From Anoplolepis gracilipes (taxonomy: Eukaryota; Arthropoda; Insecta; Hymenoptera; Formicidae): a stretch of DNA of 64,000 nucleotides. Shown in pieces: positions 1-12,749 of the stretch. The translations under genes and the position numbers were made by a program. The first letter of the stretch is position 1; each line of letters opens with the position of its first letter. The stretch lies in assembly GCF_047496725.1 (NCBI RefSeq), contig NC_132976.1, positions 4,370,001-4,434,000 on the forward strand, read 5' to 3'. The notes under the pieces are model-generated. The model was not told the origin of the DNA and made no database searches. It saw nothing but the letters and a program-made list of their open reading frames with translations.

Positions 1-3000
1 TTCGTGAAGAGATGAAAAAAAGTTTGGAAAATTTTTGCAAATTCACACAACGTTCTACGAACGTTTCCCGAATTAATTAAATTTTTCCTACACTTGCATG
101 TTTTTACAATTAGAGCATATAATTTAATTTGATATAAATTAATTCTTTAATAATTAAATTTTTATCTTATACACTCAATTTTTTTTAGCAATGCGTGCAA
201 TTATTATTTAATCGTTATATTTTAATTTTGATTCTCTACTGGTGTAATTCCATCTGGCATTTATTATTTCCCGTTGTTGAAACATTAGTAGATTGAACAT
301 TTTAACTATTTATCATTCACATTCCGACGATGCCGAAAGAATTGAACAATCTAAATATTGTAGTCTCTCCAACGAATGCGATTGCTATATAGTTGATCGA
401 ACTATGCTAATTTGAACGAAAGTACAGAAGTTTATAGCGTCGAAATATTCCAATGCAACAATTTAGCAAGTGCATTTAACTATTAAATACTTTTCACACA
501 CAAAACACTAACTCTCTTCCATGTTAATATTAGATTCTTAAGTCTCATTAAAGAGTTCAAATCCCTAGTAACTTGTACTTCAACCAAAGTTACAATACAT
601 AACATTAGAACAAAGAAGTATTGAGTTTTTAGTATATTGTTATTTTTTTTAAACTAAATTTTTATATTTTTTAAATCTTTGTCTTTAAATTCTTAATTAA
701 ATTCTTTAGCCTTTCTCTTAAATTCTTCAACTCCAAAAACCTTTATTTACAAAAAAAGTATTTATATATAATAATTTTAATACATTAAATTATTTTTGAG
801 AATAAAAATAGTCACAATTAAAAAGAACAAAAAAGCCATCATATTGAATATACTAATTGAATTAATTAATTAATTAAAATTACTTTTTCTTTAAAACATC
901 TTAAAACATTTTAAAACTTCTTAAAACTTCTTAAAATAATAAAGACAGTTAGTAAGTAAAGTAGTTAGAAAATATATAATAAAAATAAGTAATTACAAAA
1001 TAAATAATTTTTTTAGTAGACATACACAACTATTAATAAGTATTTTATTAAGACATTTAAGTATTTTATCTAAAATAAAATATAAAATAAAGAGAACAAT
1101 GTGTATAATGTAGATATATAAATACAATAGAAATAATATTCAACAACACAATAGATGAAAATATTATAATATAGATAATAAAAACAATAAAACAACAAAT
1201 AATTAGTAATAAATAATATATTTCTTGCATAACAAGTTTCTTTCCATTAATGGTTTCCTAATTGATCTCTGATAAATCACGAAGATCGTGTTTGTCGACA
1301 ATACTCGAGATGAAAAGAGATGCTGCTTTAAAATTCTTTTACGCTTAGAGGCATCAAAGTTACAAAGAATAAAATGGAATTAGTTCTTAACCTGTTTTAA
1401 TCACGTAATGAAGCGAAAGAGAATATAGAAGTAATCGTAGGCAGATTATCTCATTTATATCTCAAGATTCAATCCATTAGGATAAGACCGGATTCATACT
1501 TAACAACCCTCAGGATCAATCATGGTCATTCTAAAACCACTAATTAAACAAACTTGATACAACAGATCAAACAATTTCGAAACTTGGATTACAATCGTAA
1601 CAATCAGTCCGATCAAGATTGATACTCCGATCGCGCTATCTATTCGTATACAAAAAGAGTACCATAAGTGATCATGGTTATATTACACATTTAATATTAA
1701 CCATCTGGTTCATTTATTATTAATATTTTATTTAATTTTATATCTTCACATTAAGTAAATTAAATTTAAAATTCATGCTAAATATGAGTACGGATCACGT
1801 TATGCTACAAAAAATACACGATGTGTATCAAATCAATATTTATTAATGGAATGTATCACAGAAAATAAACAATTTTTTTGTTAGAAAAAAAATATTCGCG
1901 ATTGTATTTCTCTCCGAGCTCTGACTATTTGCAAAGCATTTCATAAATAGATTGATAACGAATATATTGACATTATTATATAAAGGAAAAAAATTAGGGA
2001 AAAACAGTTTTCATGTCGTTTCATTAATAAATAAAATAATGCAATAATTAAATAAATAATTTCCTATTTCATCGACTTTTAAATTAAAGTTATAGTAGAT
2101 TTTTTCGTTAATTGAACAACTATTTTCACTTTTAAAAAAAATCACCTTTTTTCTGCTACTGCTAACATGTTTTCTTATTTGAATATTTAAAAATTTGCTC
2201 TTATTCTTTTTCTTTTTTGCTCTTTAGTATCATTTCAACGAACCGAGAAAATTTGTTAGACAGTTTGGAACAATAAATGAACCTATGACTTTTCACATTA
2301 ACAGAAAACTGTGAGATTCTCGAGCACTTAAATACCGTACTATATATATTCATTTTTGTAAGATTATACCGCACACACGGAGCGGATACTTTTAGATTCA
2401 CAATCGGTACATTGGTGATGGTAACACATTTTACAGTGGTTGTATATCTATCCGAGATTCGAACCGTTGCAACTAATAAGTGTTTGGAAGGAAATCTATC
2501 GAGTTACCATCTAGCGAATTCACAAAATTAATAGCCATTAAAATCCACGCGATATATATGTATGTATATATGTATAAAATCAGCATTACTTTGTAAGTTT
2601 GAAGAAAGTTTATTAACTACAATAAGTTTTTGATCCGTGTTGGTTCTCAATTATGTAAAATAATAATTACTAAATGAAGAAATAATTTTGGATGCAATTT
2701 TTATTGGAAAAAATATATATCTTTATCTTTCATGTCTATAAAAAAAGATATTCTAGATTTAAATATAAATATATATATTTAAATTTAGAATTGCTTCTTT
2801 AAAGACATAAGAGATAAAGATATAATTTTTTTCTAATAAAAATTGCACCTAAAATTATTTTTTTTATCTTCATTCTTTTCCTCCTATATGTACAACAATT
2901 TTCCTCGTACATATATACATACTTTTATAACAATAAAATATCTTGTGTTATTATGTGAATAAACATCATATAACTAAAATATCTTATTGTAAGAATTCAT

Positions 3001-3789
3001 TATCTCTGAATCATTATCTCTGTTATACTCTTAAATCTTTTGTTAATTACATAGAAACATGATTATACAAGATTAAATGATAACACCAAAATTTCCTATC
3101 AGAGAAATACAGTCGACGTGTCAGACTTTGAAAAAAAGTACAGGAATGATATCATATTATATAACATGTACAACGGTTATTTTGAAATAAATAAAAACAC
3201 ATGTTATGATATAAACCCATGATATAAATCAATGCAGAGGCATAAATTACACTTAGTAGTTTTTATAAAAATCAAGCAAAGAAATATAACGGTATCTATT
3301 CTGAGATATCATAGTGAATCAATGTTGATTATTCTTATAGTTATCTATATAGAGCGATTTAAATTTAGGAATAAATTTCGTAAGAAAAAAATAATCTTTA
3401 GTTCCGAAATAATATTTAAGCTATAAGAATTTCAAATGTGGTCAATTGTGTAAAATATATTTAACATTAATTCATCTACGATCGTACGATATAAATGATT
3501 ACATTTAATTATTTATTCATGATGTTTACGATGCAAGCCTGAACTTTGAGTCTTTTCATTTAACAAGCTATTATAAAATATAAAATAGTCAAAATATAAA
3601 AAAAAAAATTGTAGTATTTTTACATTTTTACGAATTTTGCCTTTTCTGTCACCCTGTGTATAATCACACAGATAAATTTATTTTTTCCCAGAGACAAAAT
3701 GTGTGAATAGATGTGTACAGCACGTATTATATATGTGCATACTACATATATATACATAAAGATATATATATATATACATAAAGATAAGG
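1..3789. other. AT-rich non-coding stretch
   Basis: No coding region is supported here. The short open frames have no recognisable motifs and no splice partners. The stretch holds homopolymer-rich AT DNA, a short run of near-tandem units built on taaaacttct around 895-945, and one foldback element at 2673-2877 listed separately. Confidence 0.6.
2673..2877. mobile_element. Foldback MITE-like element
   Basis: The two halves are near-complete reverse complements. The left half begins near aatgaagaaataattttgg and the right half ends near ccaaaattattt-like DNA followed by atcttcattc. The arms are about 90 bases with a TA-rich centre, and both carry gcaatttttatt and tctttatct blocks. No ORF is present. 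This is typical of a non-autonomous DNA element able to form a long hairpin; the family is not known. Confidence 0.55.
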
Positions 3790-3954
3790 AAAGCTGAAGC
3801 AGTCTTTGTGAGATATTCGTCCAGAACGCTTCGAAGAAAAGGCCAAGTTAGCGTGAAAGGATCTTAAAGCTGCCACAGGGTACATCAGTAAAAACGTTGC
3901 GCTCCAGATGCGAAATATTCACTCTTGTCACGTGCAGACAAAGAATTTCACCGG
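3790..3954 (+). other. Possible 5' leader exon of the vanin-like gene
   Basis: This is a block of more balanced base composition in AT-rich surroundings. It ends at a plausible donor (caccgg|gtaatt). The first coding exon of the downstream vanin-like gene starts at an acceptor at 5841/5842 with 11 untranslated bases before the ATG, so an upstream leader exon must exist. This block is the best candidate I can see, but nothing in the sequence proves the link. Confidence 0.25.
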
Positions 3955-5841
3955 GTAATTATATTTATCACGATTTCTCTCAACGACAACGCATTACCTT
4001 GCGATATTAGATATGTTCTAAACTTTTATTTATTCTAATTGTCAGTTTATAGCGGGAAAATCCTTTCTGTGTAAAATGTCAACGCGTTCTCTACGAATAG
4101 ATTTCACGGGAAAGGTTTCATGTAAATGCAAATCCCCGAAAATGCTTTATTAAACATTGAAAATAGAAAATTGCCTGGAAGCGATATAGCTGACGTTCTC
4201 TTTAATTACTTTTTAATTACTTTACTTACTTTTTAATCAAGCTATGATATGCTCATAAGTACGTGCTTTCATAAACACCAGATGTGATACTAATATCGTC
4301 TTATTACACAGAAGTAATTATTCACGTGCAAGGAAGTAATTATTCTTTCTGTTTATGAGCATTGAGTAACATGTATTAACGTTTTCAATTTCACCCCCAA
4401 TGATAATTTTTTATAATCACAATTGCAAATTTTGCGCATTATTTGTTGCGCATTAGTTACGATGTAACAATTAGTATAACGAAGCTTTTATTCTTTCTGA
4501 ATAAAAAAAAAAGAAATAATTTTTATGATACTTCCGTTTTGATTTTAGACCTTTTATTTTATTTCTTTTGCTTGCCTTCTATTTATTACGGGTTTATTTT
4601 TTATTTCTACACTGAACTTGCTGCACTAATTCAGAATTTATCTTTTTCTCTTCACATTGAAAATAGAAAGATAAACTCTGGACTAGTGCAGCCAGTTCAG
4701 TCCAGAGTCCAGTGCAAATAAAAATAAACCCATACATATATACAGGATGTCCGGTAATAATCGCCCTACCTTCCTAGGGCTGCTCGAGCAAGTCAAACTG
4801 AACATAAAAGTCTTCTAGCATTTTGCGATTTCCCCAATAATTATTAAAATATTAATTTAAAACGCTCAGCGTATGCTGGGCGCTATATGCGACGCGCGCT
4901 CATACGCTCAGCGCTTTAATTAATATTTTAATAATTTTTAATAATTATTGCGCAAATCGCAAAATGGTAGAGAACTTTTATGTTTAATTTGACCTGCTCT
5001 ATCTGCCCTAGAGAGGTGAGACGCTAATTACCGGACACCCTGTATATACTTTGAAAATATCCGGGCTATCTTATGACGTAACGCGCGTCAACTGTTGTCT
5101 ACCTAACGAGTGCCTAGAGAATTCGTGCGAGTAGCATATTTTTGTATCCGTACACAATATTGACACACACATGATGCTTTTGCTAACCAACTTATTTGCA
5201 ATAAAAGTGTTATTGACTAGACATGCTGATAAAAGATGCTTTAATGAAGTATGTAGAGAGAATGAGATATTTATTTTTTCTTTGGTTATGTACACATGGT
5301 TGTTAATAGACAAATACGTAATATTTTGAGTCAGTAGAGGACAAGAACACAAATTCATAAGCTATAATCTGCAAAAATTTCTAAAATGTTGTGCAAATAT
5401 TTTAATATTAGAAATTATTTATGTATATATTATGTATATGAATTTTATTTTAGTCAGCTTTTTCAAAATAAAATGTTGCACAATAATTATACAAATATAA
5501 AAGCAAAATTTTTTGACAAAGAAATAAAATACTTATAACTCTACAATTATAAAACATTTTTCTTTTTTTTTTTTTTTTTTTGTAAATTAAAATATTTAAA
5601 TAATAATAAAGCAAAAATCAATTTAATATAAATTTTTGAAAGCTTGAGTTATATAAGCTTTCAAAATTAAAATTATATATTATAAGATTCTATTATAAAA
5701 CCTATTATATATATATATATTCTATTTTATAAGATTTTATTAAAATACTATAATTCCAATTCTTTTTATTTAGATGTGTATAGTGTTTCTAATTCATAAT
5801 CTTGTAAATTATTTAAGTACTAAATTTTTCTTCCCTTATAG
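3955..5841. other. Non-coding stretch, probably leader intron
   Basis: If the proposed leader exon is right this is intron 1 of the vanin-like gene; otherwise it is intergenic. It contains the small transposon at 4743-5042 and poly-T runs. No coding potential is recognised. Confidence 0.4.
4743..5042. mobile_element. 300-bp MITE with terminal inverted repeats
   Basis: The left end caggatgtccggtaataa and the right end (reverse complement cagggtgtccggtaatta) are inverted copies, and the similarity continues inward through a GTCAAA-type block on both sides. TATA flanks both ends, fitting TA-directed insertion. There is no ORF. A smaller GC-rich palindrome built on cgctcagcgtatg sits in the middle. 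A partial relative lies at 11552-11617. Terminal motif and TA preference suggest a Tc1/mariner-class non-autonomous element. Confidence 0.75.
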
Positions 5842-5852
5842 AGACATCGAAC

Positions 5853-8028
5853 ATGAATCAACAATGGATTGCTATATGTTTTCTAATAACATGTGCACAT
5901 CTATCGCATCAGGTAAATATAAATAGTTTTGGTATATTTACTAATTAAACATATTTTTAATATCAATATTAAACTATATGGTTCTAAAACAGCCTGTTCA
6001 TTTATATATAAATCCATATATCTAAATTAAATATCTATATTTCATACAAATATATTCTTTTTTATGTATATAGATCTCAACACCAGATTCACCAACTTAT
6101 ATAGCAGCTGTAGTAGAATATCCTCCAAGATATTCAAAAAATAGTAGCGAGACTTTACAGCTAAATTCTGATGCATACGTCAAGCACATTCAAACAGCTA
6201 GTATGAATGTAAGTATTTTTAAGAAAGATTAATTTTAAATATTTTATTTAAAGAGATTAATATAGTTTAACACAAAATAATTGCTAATGCACATTTTGTA
6301 TATAAAAGTTATTTAACGCATCTAAATATACCTCTTTTTAGAATACTGATATAATTGTTTTCCCTGAAGACGGATTAACAACAGTTAACTTACCCAAAAG
6401 GGAAGAAATGCAAGATTGGACAACTATTATTCCTGCTGCTTCATCTAATTATACGCCTTGTATTAACAATACTGTTCAAGTCAGTGATGTATGTATCTTG
6501 TGTACTGTGAGATTTTTTTATACTGTAAAATTAATAATCAAAATTTCTAACTATTGTAAAAAATATATACAGGCATTGAAAAAGATATCGTGTGCTGCAA
6601 GAGACAATAAAATCTATGTGGTAATCAATATTGCTGAGAAACTGCCTTGCACTGGAGATGTATGTCCAAAAGACAAAATGTTTTATTATAATAGCAATGT
6701 CGCATTTGATCGCACGGGAAAGATTATTGCCAGGTATCTTTATCTTTATTATCATTAACAATGTGTGCGTATGTAACATACTGATATCTAATTAACCTGA
6801 TAAATAGATATCGTAAAACGAATCTTTTTGGAGAACAACTATTTAGTGTGACATCAGAACCAGAAATAGTAATTTTCGATACTGATTTCGGAGTAAAATT
6901 TGGAACTTTCACCTGTTTTGATATATTATTTCATGAGCCTGCACTAAATTTAACAAGATTTCATCAAATTACTGACATTGTGTTTCCTACAGCATGGTTT
7001 TCTGAAACACCATTTTTAACAGGTAAATAATAATTTGGTTCCTGTTTAATGTTTGAATTTCAAATATATCGTACAGTACAAATATATATAACAGTATATT
7101 ATTAATTATTCTAGCTGTACAAACACAAGCAGGATGGTCATTTAGTGAAGACGTAAACTTTTTAGCTTCTGGTTATAACAGACCTGCCGTTGGCAGTTCT
7201 GGTAGTGGAATTTATTTAGGTAATTGAATTTATATTTTTTATCTTTATATTTTATATCTCTTACGTTATATCTCTTATAAGAGAGATCTGTCATACAAAT
7301 GTCTGTACAAGATAATATATCACACAGGTCGTAAAGGAATAGGTAAAGCAATAATTACTAACACTGAACACGAAGAAATATTGGTATTTGAAGTACCCAA
7401 AAAGAAAAGTAAATTTAATAAAAACGATTATCACGATCAAAAAGATTACGGTTATAAAAAGGAGAGTATACGCGAGGAATTATGGGAAAAGAAATATGAC
7501 AACACATTGGCAGACGAGACATTGTTCTTGTTACATGATAATATTAATGCCTTTGAAACACTTCTCTTGGAAGGAAATATCACGCGGACTCTCTGCAAGA
7601 ATGCCTTCTGCTGTGATTTTAAAATAGAAGTTGCGACAATAGATCCAAGTACAAAATATCGTTTAGTTGCTTTTAGTGGTATTCGTCTTTATGGTGCAGT
7701 TGAAGCTGGCGTACGCGTATGCGGTATAATTCAATGTTTAAACGATTCGATCTCATCGTGCTGTTCTATACAAGAATCAAAAACAATATTCAGCAACATT
7801 GAAATCGCGGCAACGTTTCACAATTATAAGGACATATTGGTCATGCCATCCACGTTACGGTCAAATTTAATCCCGCTTTCCGAAAACTCCTGGACATATA
7901 ACGAAGATATTCACGATGATCATGTGCATATTAATATGCTCTTAAATAGCAATACAAATAATCTAACAACGTTTGGAATATATTCGAGATACTTTGATAA
8001 GAGCAATGCAAGTAGAGCAGTTTTTTGA
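5853..8028 (+). CDS. Vanin-like / biotinidase-type amidohydrolase, secreted
   Basis: Exons: 5853-5912, 6074-6208, 6342-6488, 6573-6733, 6808-7022, 7115-7219 and 7328-8028. All have GT-AG borders with consistent phases, giving 507 aa. Residues 1-20 look like a signal peptide. The nitrilase-fold catalytic triad is complete: Glu74 in FPEDG, Lys171 in YRKTNLF and Cys204 in GTFTCFDILF. The spacing closely matches vertebrate vanin-1 (Glu79, Lys178, Cys211). The C-terminal ~215 residues match the extra domain of the vanin/biotinidase group. Known members hydrolyse pantetheine or biocytin amides outside the cell; which substrate applies here cannot be told. I see no hydrophobic C-terminal tail for a GPI anchor, so a soluble secreted enzyme is likely. 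The ATG follows an acceptor at 5841/5842. Confidence 0.92.
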
Positions 8029-8586
8029 TTCTATTCATTATTTGATAATGTTATTAGTGAGTTTGTACCTATTGTGTGTAATTTAGATGTCGTAATTTAT
8101 ATTTATATACACGATGGTATTGTATGCATCTATCCTTGTATATATCAAATGTGTTTTATATATATATTTTATATATATATTTAGGAATATTATCTTTTGT
8201 CTGTAGATTTATTAATGTTTTTTGAATAACTTTAATAGTTCACTGTTAAATTTTTGCTACTATGTAATTTTTTAATTTCAATTTTTTATATCAAAAGTAT
8301 TAAAATTTAAAAACAAAATATTTGTATAATGTACTGCAACATATTAAATCATAATATATACTAATTCTTATTAACTGGACTATTGCATTTATAAATATGA
8401 ATATATTGGTTTATAACATCTATGAATATGTTTATAAATTCATTTATTGTTTTATATTATTGACAGTTGAAGTGAGAAAAAAAGATATATAGAAGTTTTA
8501 TGAAACTTCAGGTACTTAACGTCTTTGTACGTCCCAAATAAGCGCTAATATATAAATGTATCGATAATGTTTTATTACCAATAAAA
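8029..8586. other. Spacer between vanin-like and Rieske genes
   Basis: AT-rich, probably the 3' untranslated region of the vanin-like gene followed by the promoter of the Rieske gene. No clear motif was recognised. Confidence 0.5.
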
Positions 8587-9917
8587 ATGTCTTTGGCAAA
8601 GCAATACATTCTTAATATCTTCAGCATGAATTACAATAAATATCTATCAATCTTTCTACAACCATATTCAATAAATCGTAAGTATTTATATGAAATATTA
8701 ACCTTCTTGTATATTTTTGGAATATTTTCTATTATAAATTTATTATTATTGACAATTACATAATAAATGATGGAATATAATTTCTTTTGTCTTTGATAAA
8801 TAACAAAATCCTTATATACATATTTGTTTTCATATTATTTCGATTCAGACCTCAAAAAGTTGTATAGATATGCCCATACTGATATACCGAGACCTAATTT
8901 TGAAGAATATCGACGAAAATCCACGCAAGATCCTAAAAAACCGGCTGCAGAAAGTGCTGATAAACGTAAAGCTCTGAGCTGCGTTGCCTCTTTCGGTATG
9001 ATTTAAAAAGATTTTGTTACGATATTTATACTTTTTATAAAGTGATTTGTTTGTGTATCATTCATTAAAAATATGTCTGTTCTACGATAATATACAAAAA
9101 TCTGCTAAAGTCAGAAACCGTAAAATATATATATATATATATATATTTATGATGCTTTTTCAGCTGGCGGGGTTGCTGGATTATATTGTTTCAAATCTCA
9201 CCTATTACATTATGTACTCTTTTTGTCGCCTTCACGAGATATATTGGCGGAAGCTCAATTAGAAGTGAAATTAAATGATATACCTGAAGGGAAAGTATTG
9301 ATCGTTAAGTGGCGCGGAAAACCTGTTTTTATCTTTCACCGGTAAAAGTATAGTCTTAGAGTACAAATAAATAATTACAACAAAGAAGGCATAAAAGTCA
9401 AAGATAACAAATTCTAAATAATTGTTGTTTTAAAAACATATTATTAAATATTCTGTGCTTTTATTTAATAATTATTTAACTAAACATTATTTGAATTCAA
9501 TGTACTAATCAGAAGTTTTTATTTTAAATTCACACCCACATGCATTACATTTTCATAATATATATTCCGCACACAATGAAGTTGATGACCTTACTTGCGA
9601 TGACCAACGAGAATAATATTTATAGGTCTCGATCGATTATCGAGCAGGAAAGAGCCGTGAGTTTGTCGAGTCTACGCGACCCGGAAACGGATGACGATAG
9701 GGTCAAAAGGCCAGAATGGCTGGTCGTGTTGGGGATCTGCACGCATTTAGGATGCGTACCGATTCCGAATGCCGGCATTATACCAGGAGGTTTTTTTTGC
9801 CCGTGTCACGGTTCACACTTTGACGCAGCTGGCCGTATCCGAAAAGGCCCGGCGCCAACGAATTTGGAGATACCCGAATATAAATTCATAAACGACAACA
9901 ATATCATTCTCGGATAA
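8587..9917 (+). CDS. UQCRFS1: Divergent Rieske iron-sulfur subunit of cytochrome bc1 complex
   Basis: Exons 8587-8677, 8849-8995, 9164-9341 and 9626-9917 join in phase to give 235 aa. The mature N-terminus is recognisable (YAHTDIPRPNFEEYRRKS), followed by a membrane-anchor segment and hinge (GGVAGLYCF to PSRDILAEA), DIPEGK, and the cluster domain. The [2Fe-2S] ligands are intact: Cys177 and His179 (CTHLGC), Cys197 and His200 (CPCHGSH), with the Cys182-Cys199 disulfide pair. The protein would pass electrons from ubiquinol to cytochrome c1 in the inner mitochondrial membrane. Oddities: the presequence is only ~31-35 residues against 78 in mammals, the anchor/hinge is unusual, and Phe204 replaces the conserved Tyr after CHGSH. 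These suggest a diverged paralogue rather than the housekeeping copy. An AATAAA follows near 10087. Confidence 0.9.
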
Positions 9918-12749
9918 TATTTTTTTTTTTTTTTTTTTTTTTAGATTAAAATAGATATTAAGAAATAAGCATGACATTATTGTAGGGAATACAATTTTTC
10001 TCCTTCCTGTGATACGACACACAAAGATCAAAATCGAAAATTATGTGTAAAAGAATTTTTTTCATTCTCCAATAATATGTAATTAATAATAAAAAGATTG
10101 CTTTTTTAATTCAAGAATATTATAAAAGGTTATAGAAATTTAAAAAAAAGAGAATATTTTTATTCTATAATAATATAATTAATAATAAACCTTAATTTTT
10201 TTAATATAAAAATGTTATAAATTTTATAGAACAAGAATATTTTTGAAGGTCTCTTTCCCTCATCTCTCATACACAGATAATAAAAACTTTTAATTAATTA
10301 TAAATAAATTATAAATATAATAAATAAATAAATAATAAATAAATATAATAAATAAAATTAATTAATACATAATAATTATAATAAAATATAATAAATATAA
10401 TATAACAAATAATAAATTAATTAATATTTAATATTAATATTTATAAAAAATTAGAAATCATCAATTAATTATAAATAAATTTTTTAATTAATAATCTTTC
10501 ATAAAGGAATTAACACCATGTTGCTCTCAAATAAATTAAACAAATTAGATATTTCAATTGCAATAATATATGAGGCGCATACATTTTTATAGTATGTAAT
10601 TATATAATATGATGTAAATACATACCCAACGATGATTCTGCAATTAACTGCATTTTTGCTCCGACAAAACACACTTCGGCAAGAAAATAAGGCGAAATAT
10701 GCGAAGAAGTCTTTGATGGAATTCGAGCACAGACACGCACACGCACACGCACACACACAGTTACCGATATTTCCGAAATCGCGATATCAACATACGCATT
10801 AGATATATTCACGTTAAGACGAAAACTCACGACAATTAATTTTGCTCAAACTTAGATTTCGGCGAAAATACACGTAACGCGAAATACACGTTTATTTTTG
10901 GCCAAATTCCAGCACTTAACACACCTACACATACATACAGAACGTTGCAAAATCGCGATAATGGCATATATCGGATATCGTGCACGGTATATCAACGTTA
11001 CAACATATTCTTTTGACGTTTAATCGCGCCCGAAATTCACTTTTAAACAATAATAATCGCGAAAAACTTTCGAAACAATAATAGACTACGGATCTGCATT
11101 GCAAAGCACCACCGGCTACCGGCACACACTTTCGTTACTCGCAATTCAATATTTCGAGAATCGCAATATCGTTTCGATAGTATCGATCGAAACAGCGAAT
11201 CAGAGAGAAGCCTGAGAACAGTTACGTCACGCTCTTTTGTACGACGCTTTTTCTCTGTAGTACGCTAGCGCCAACTAGGTCAATTTCTAGCCGGCAGAAT
11301 TATATAGCTAAATCAATTTTCATGGTAAAATGATCGATTGGTTCTTATCCGTGCTAGATTCATAATTGTGACTCTGTGACAATGAAAAATACCTTCTACT
11401 TACGGGTACTTACGAAAATATCATGAATTTATTTAATGTGTTTCATTATATATTATTAGATATGCGTGATTTCTTTTTCATTTAATACATGTTAAACAAC
11501 AAATATACACTATTAAAATTATTTTATAATATATATACATACATATATATAGGATGTCCGGTAATTACCGCTCCACTTCTCTGGAGCGGATAGAGCAGGT
11601 CAAACTGGACATTAAGTTATATGTAAAATAATTACAGAATAAATTATTAAACTTTGTAGGTATTTTAGCAAAGAACGAAATTTTAATCAGATTATTTTGC
11701 TTTAACAAAATTTTAATTTGACATTCATCCCTTTTTTTACAACAAGAAATTTAAAGTCTTTCTATTTAAATAGTCAATTTTTTGGAAAAGTTTATTAGTT
11801 TTATACATTTCACCATCTGCAAAATTATTGTATGTACTACAATTTAATGTCTTTTCATTGAAGAAATTAAATGTAATTTTTTTTTTAAAAATTGTTTTGC
11901 AATAAAAATTTTAAGGTTTCAATAAATGACACATAAGTAAATGTACAAGTTGAAGGAACCGTTTTATAAATTCTTAATTGTGAGTTAAACCTTTGTTCCA
12001 TGTGAATCCCACAACTTTTTTCTATTGATTTTATCACATGTTTTTTATACTATTTGTGACGTTTATGTTTTGTTAAGTACATTTCAAAAAAATTAAAAAA
12101 TGTTGATACAATTTGCCAAGAAATAATGTTTGACTCATCTACATTATCCAAAATTTTTTCGAATACAGGATATATTAGTTGAAAGATACATTACAATGTT
12201 TTATCAATCGACGTATCAAATATAAAAAATATAAATTTTGTATAAAATTAGTAAGTATTACTGATATCTTCAGAAAAATCAGCAAGATTAGTGATGAACA
12301 AACTTATTTGTACTTACATCTTTATTTGTATTTAAATCCTTACGAGTGTTTATATTCGACTCACAGTATTATTTATATTTAATTCTTTATTAATATTAAA
12401 ACTACAATTGGATAAAATTTCTGTCAAATTATTTAAATCATCTACAGTACAATTGTTTTCAATATTTAGCTTACATTTAACTAAATGCTTTCTATAAATC
12501 CCGATAAGTTTTTGAATATAGGACAGTAAAAAAACAACATTTTAAGTTTGATTGTGAATCTTCATAAAAAGAATAAGTTATCCTTAAATGACATAATTCG
12601 TTAAACTCGTTGAATTTCCAACATAAATACAGTTTGTACACATATAAGACATCTTAAAACTGAATAATCAATTGATAAAATTAAAAAGTTCAATTTTGGT
12701 CATTATAGCAGATCCAATATAATAATGCAATCAAAACATGGAGATAAAT
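9918..12749. other. Intergenic stretch with a CpG-richer promoter-like core
   Basis: 9918-10600 is very AT-rich with poly-T and TAAATA-type runs. 10600-11350 is more balanced and contains a CACACG run near 10736-10760, a TTACGTCAC CRE-like site at 11222-11230 and the 15-mer gctagcgccaactag at 11264-11278. It looks like a promoter, but I cannot attach a gene. A partial MITE follows at 11552-11617. The remainder to 12750 is AT-rich and includes the 3' region of the minus-strand gene (TTTATT near 12386, a reverse AATAAA). Confidence 0.5.
11552..11617. mobile_element. Single end of the GGTGTCCGGTAATTA element
   Basis: The sequence from ggatgtccggtaattaccgc through gtcaaactggacatta closely matches the terminal part of the 300-bp MITE at 4743-5042. 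It has a small internal hairpin (ctccacttctctggag). No matching opposite end is visible downstream, so this is a truncated or solo copy. Confidence 0.6.

Noticed and set aside
2440..2520. tRNA-like B-box (ggttcgaatc on the minus strand) with a tggtaactcg block
   Set aside because: The would-be T stem and acceptor stem do not pair and no anticodon arm can be drawn. At most it is a tRNA-derived SINE remnant.
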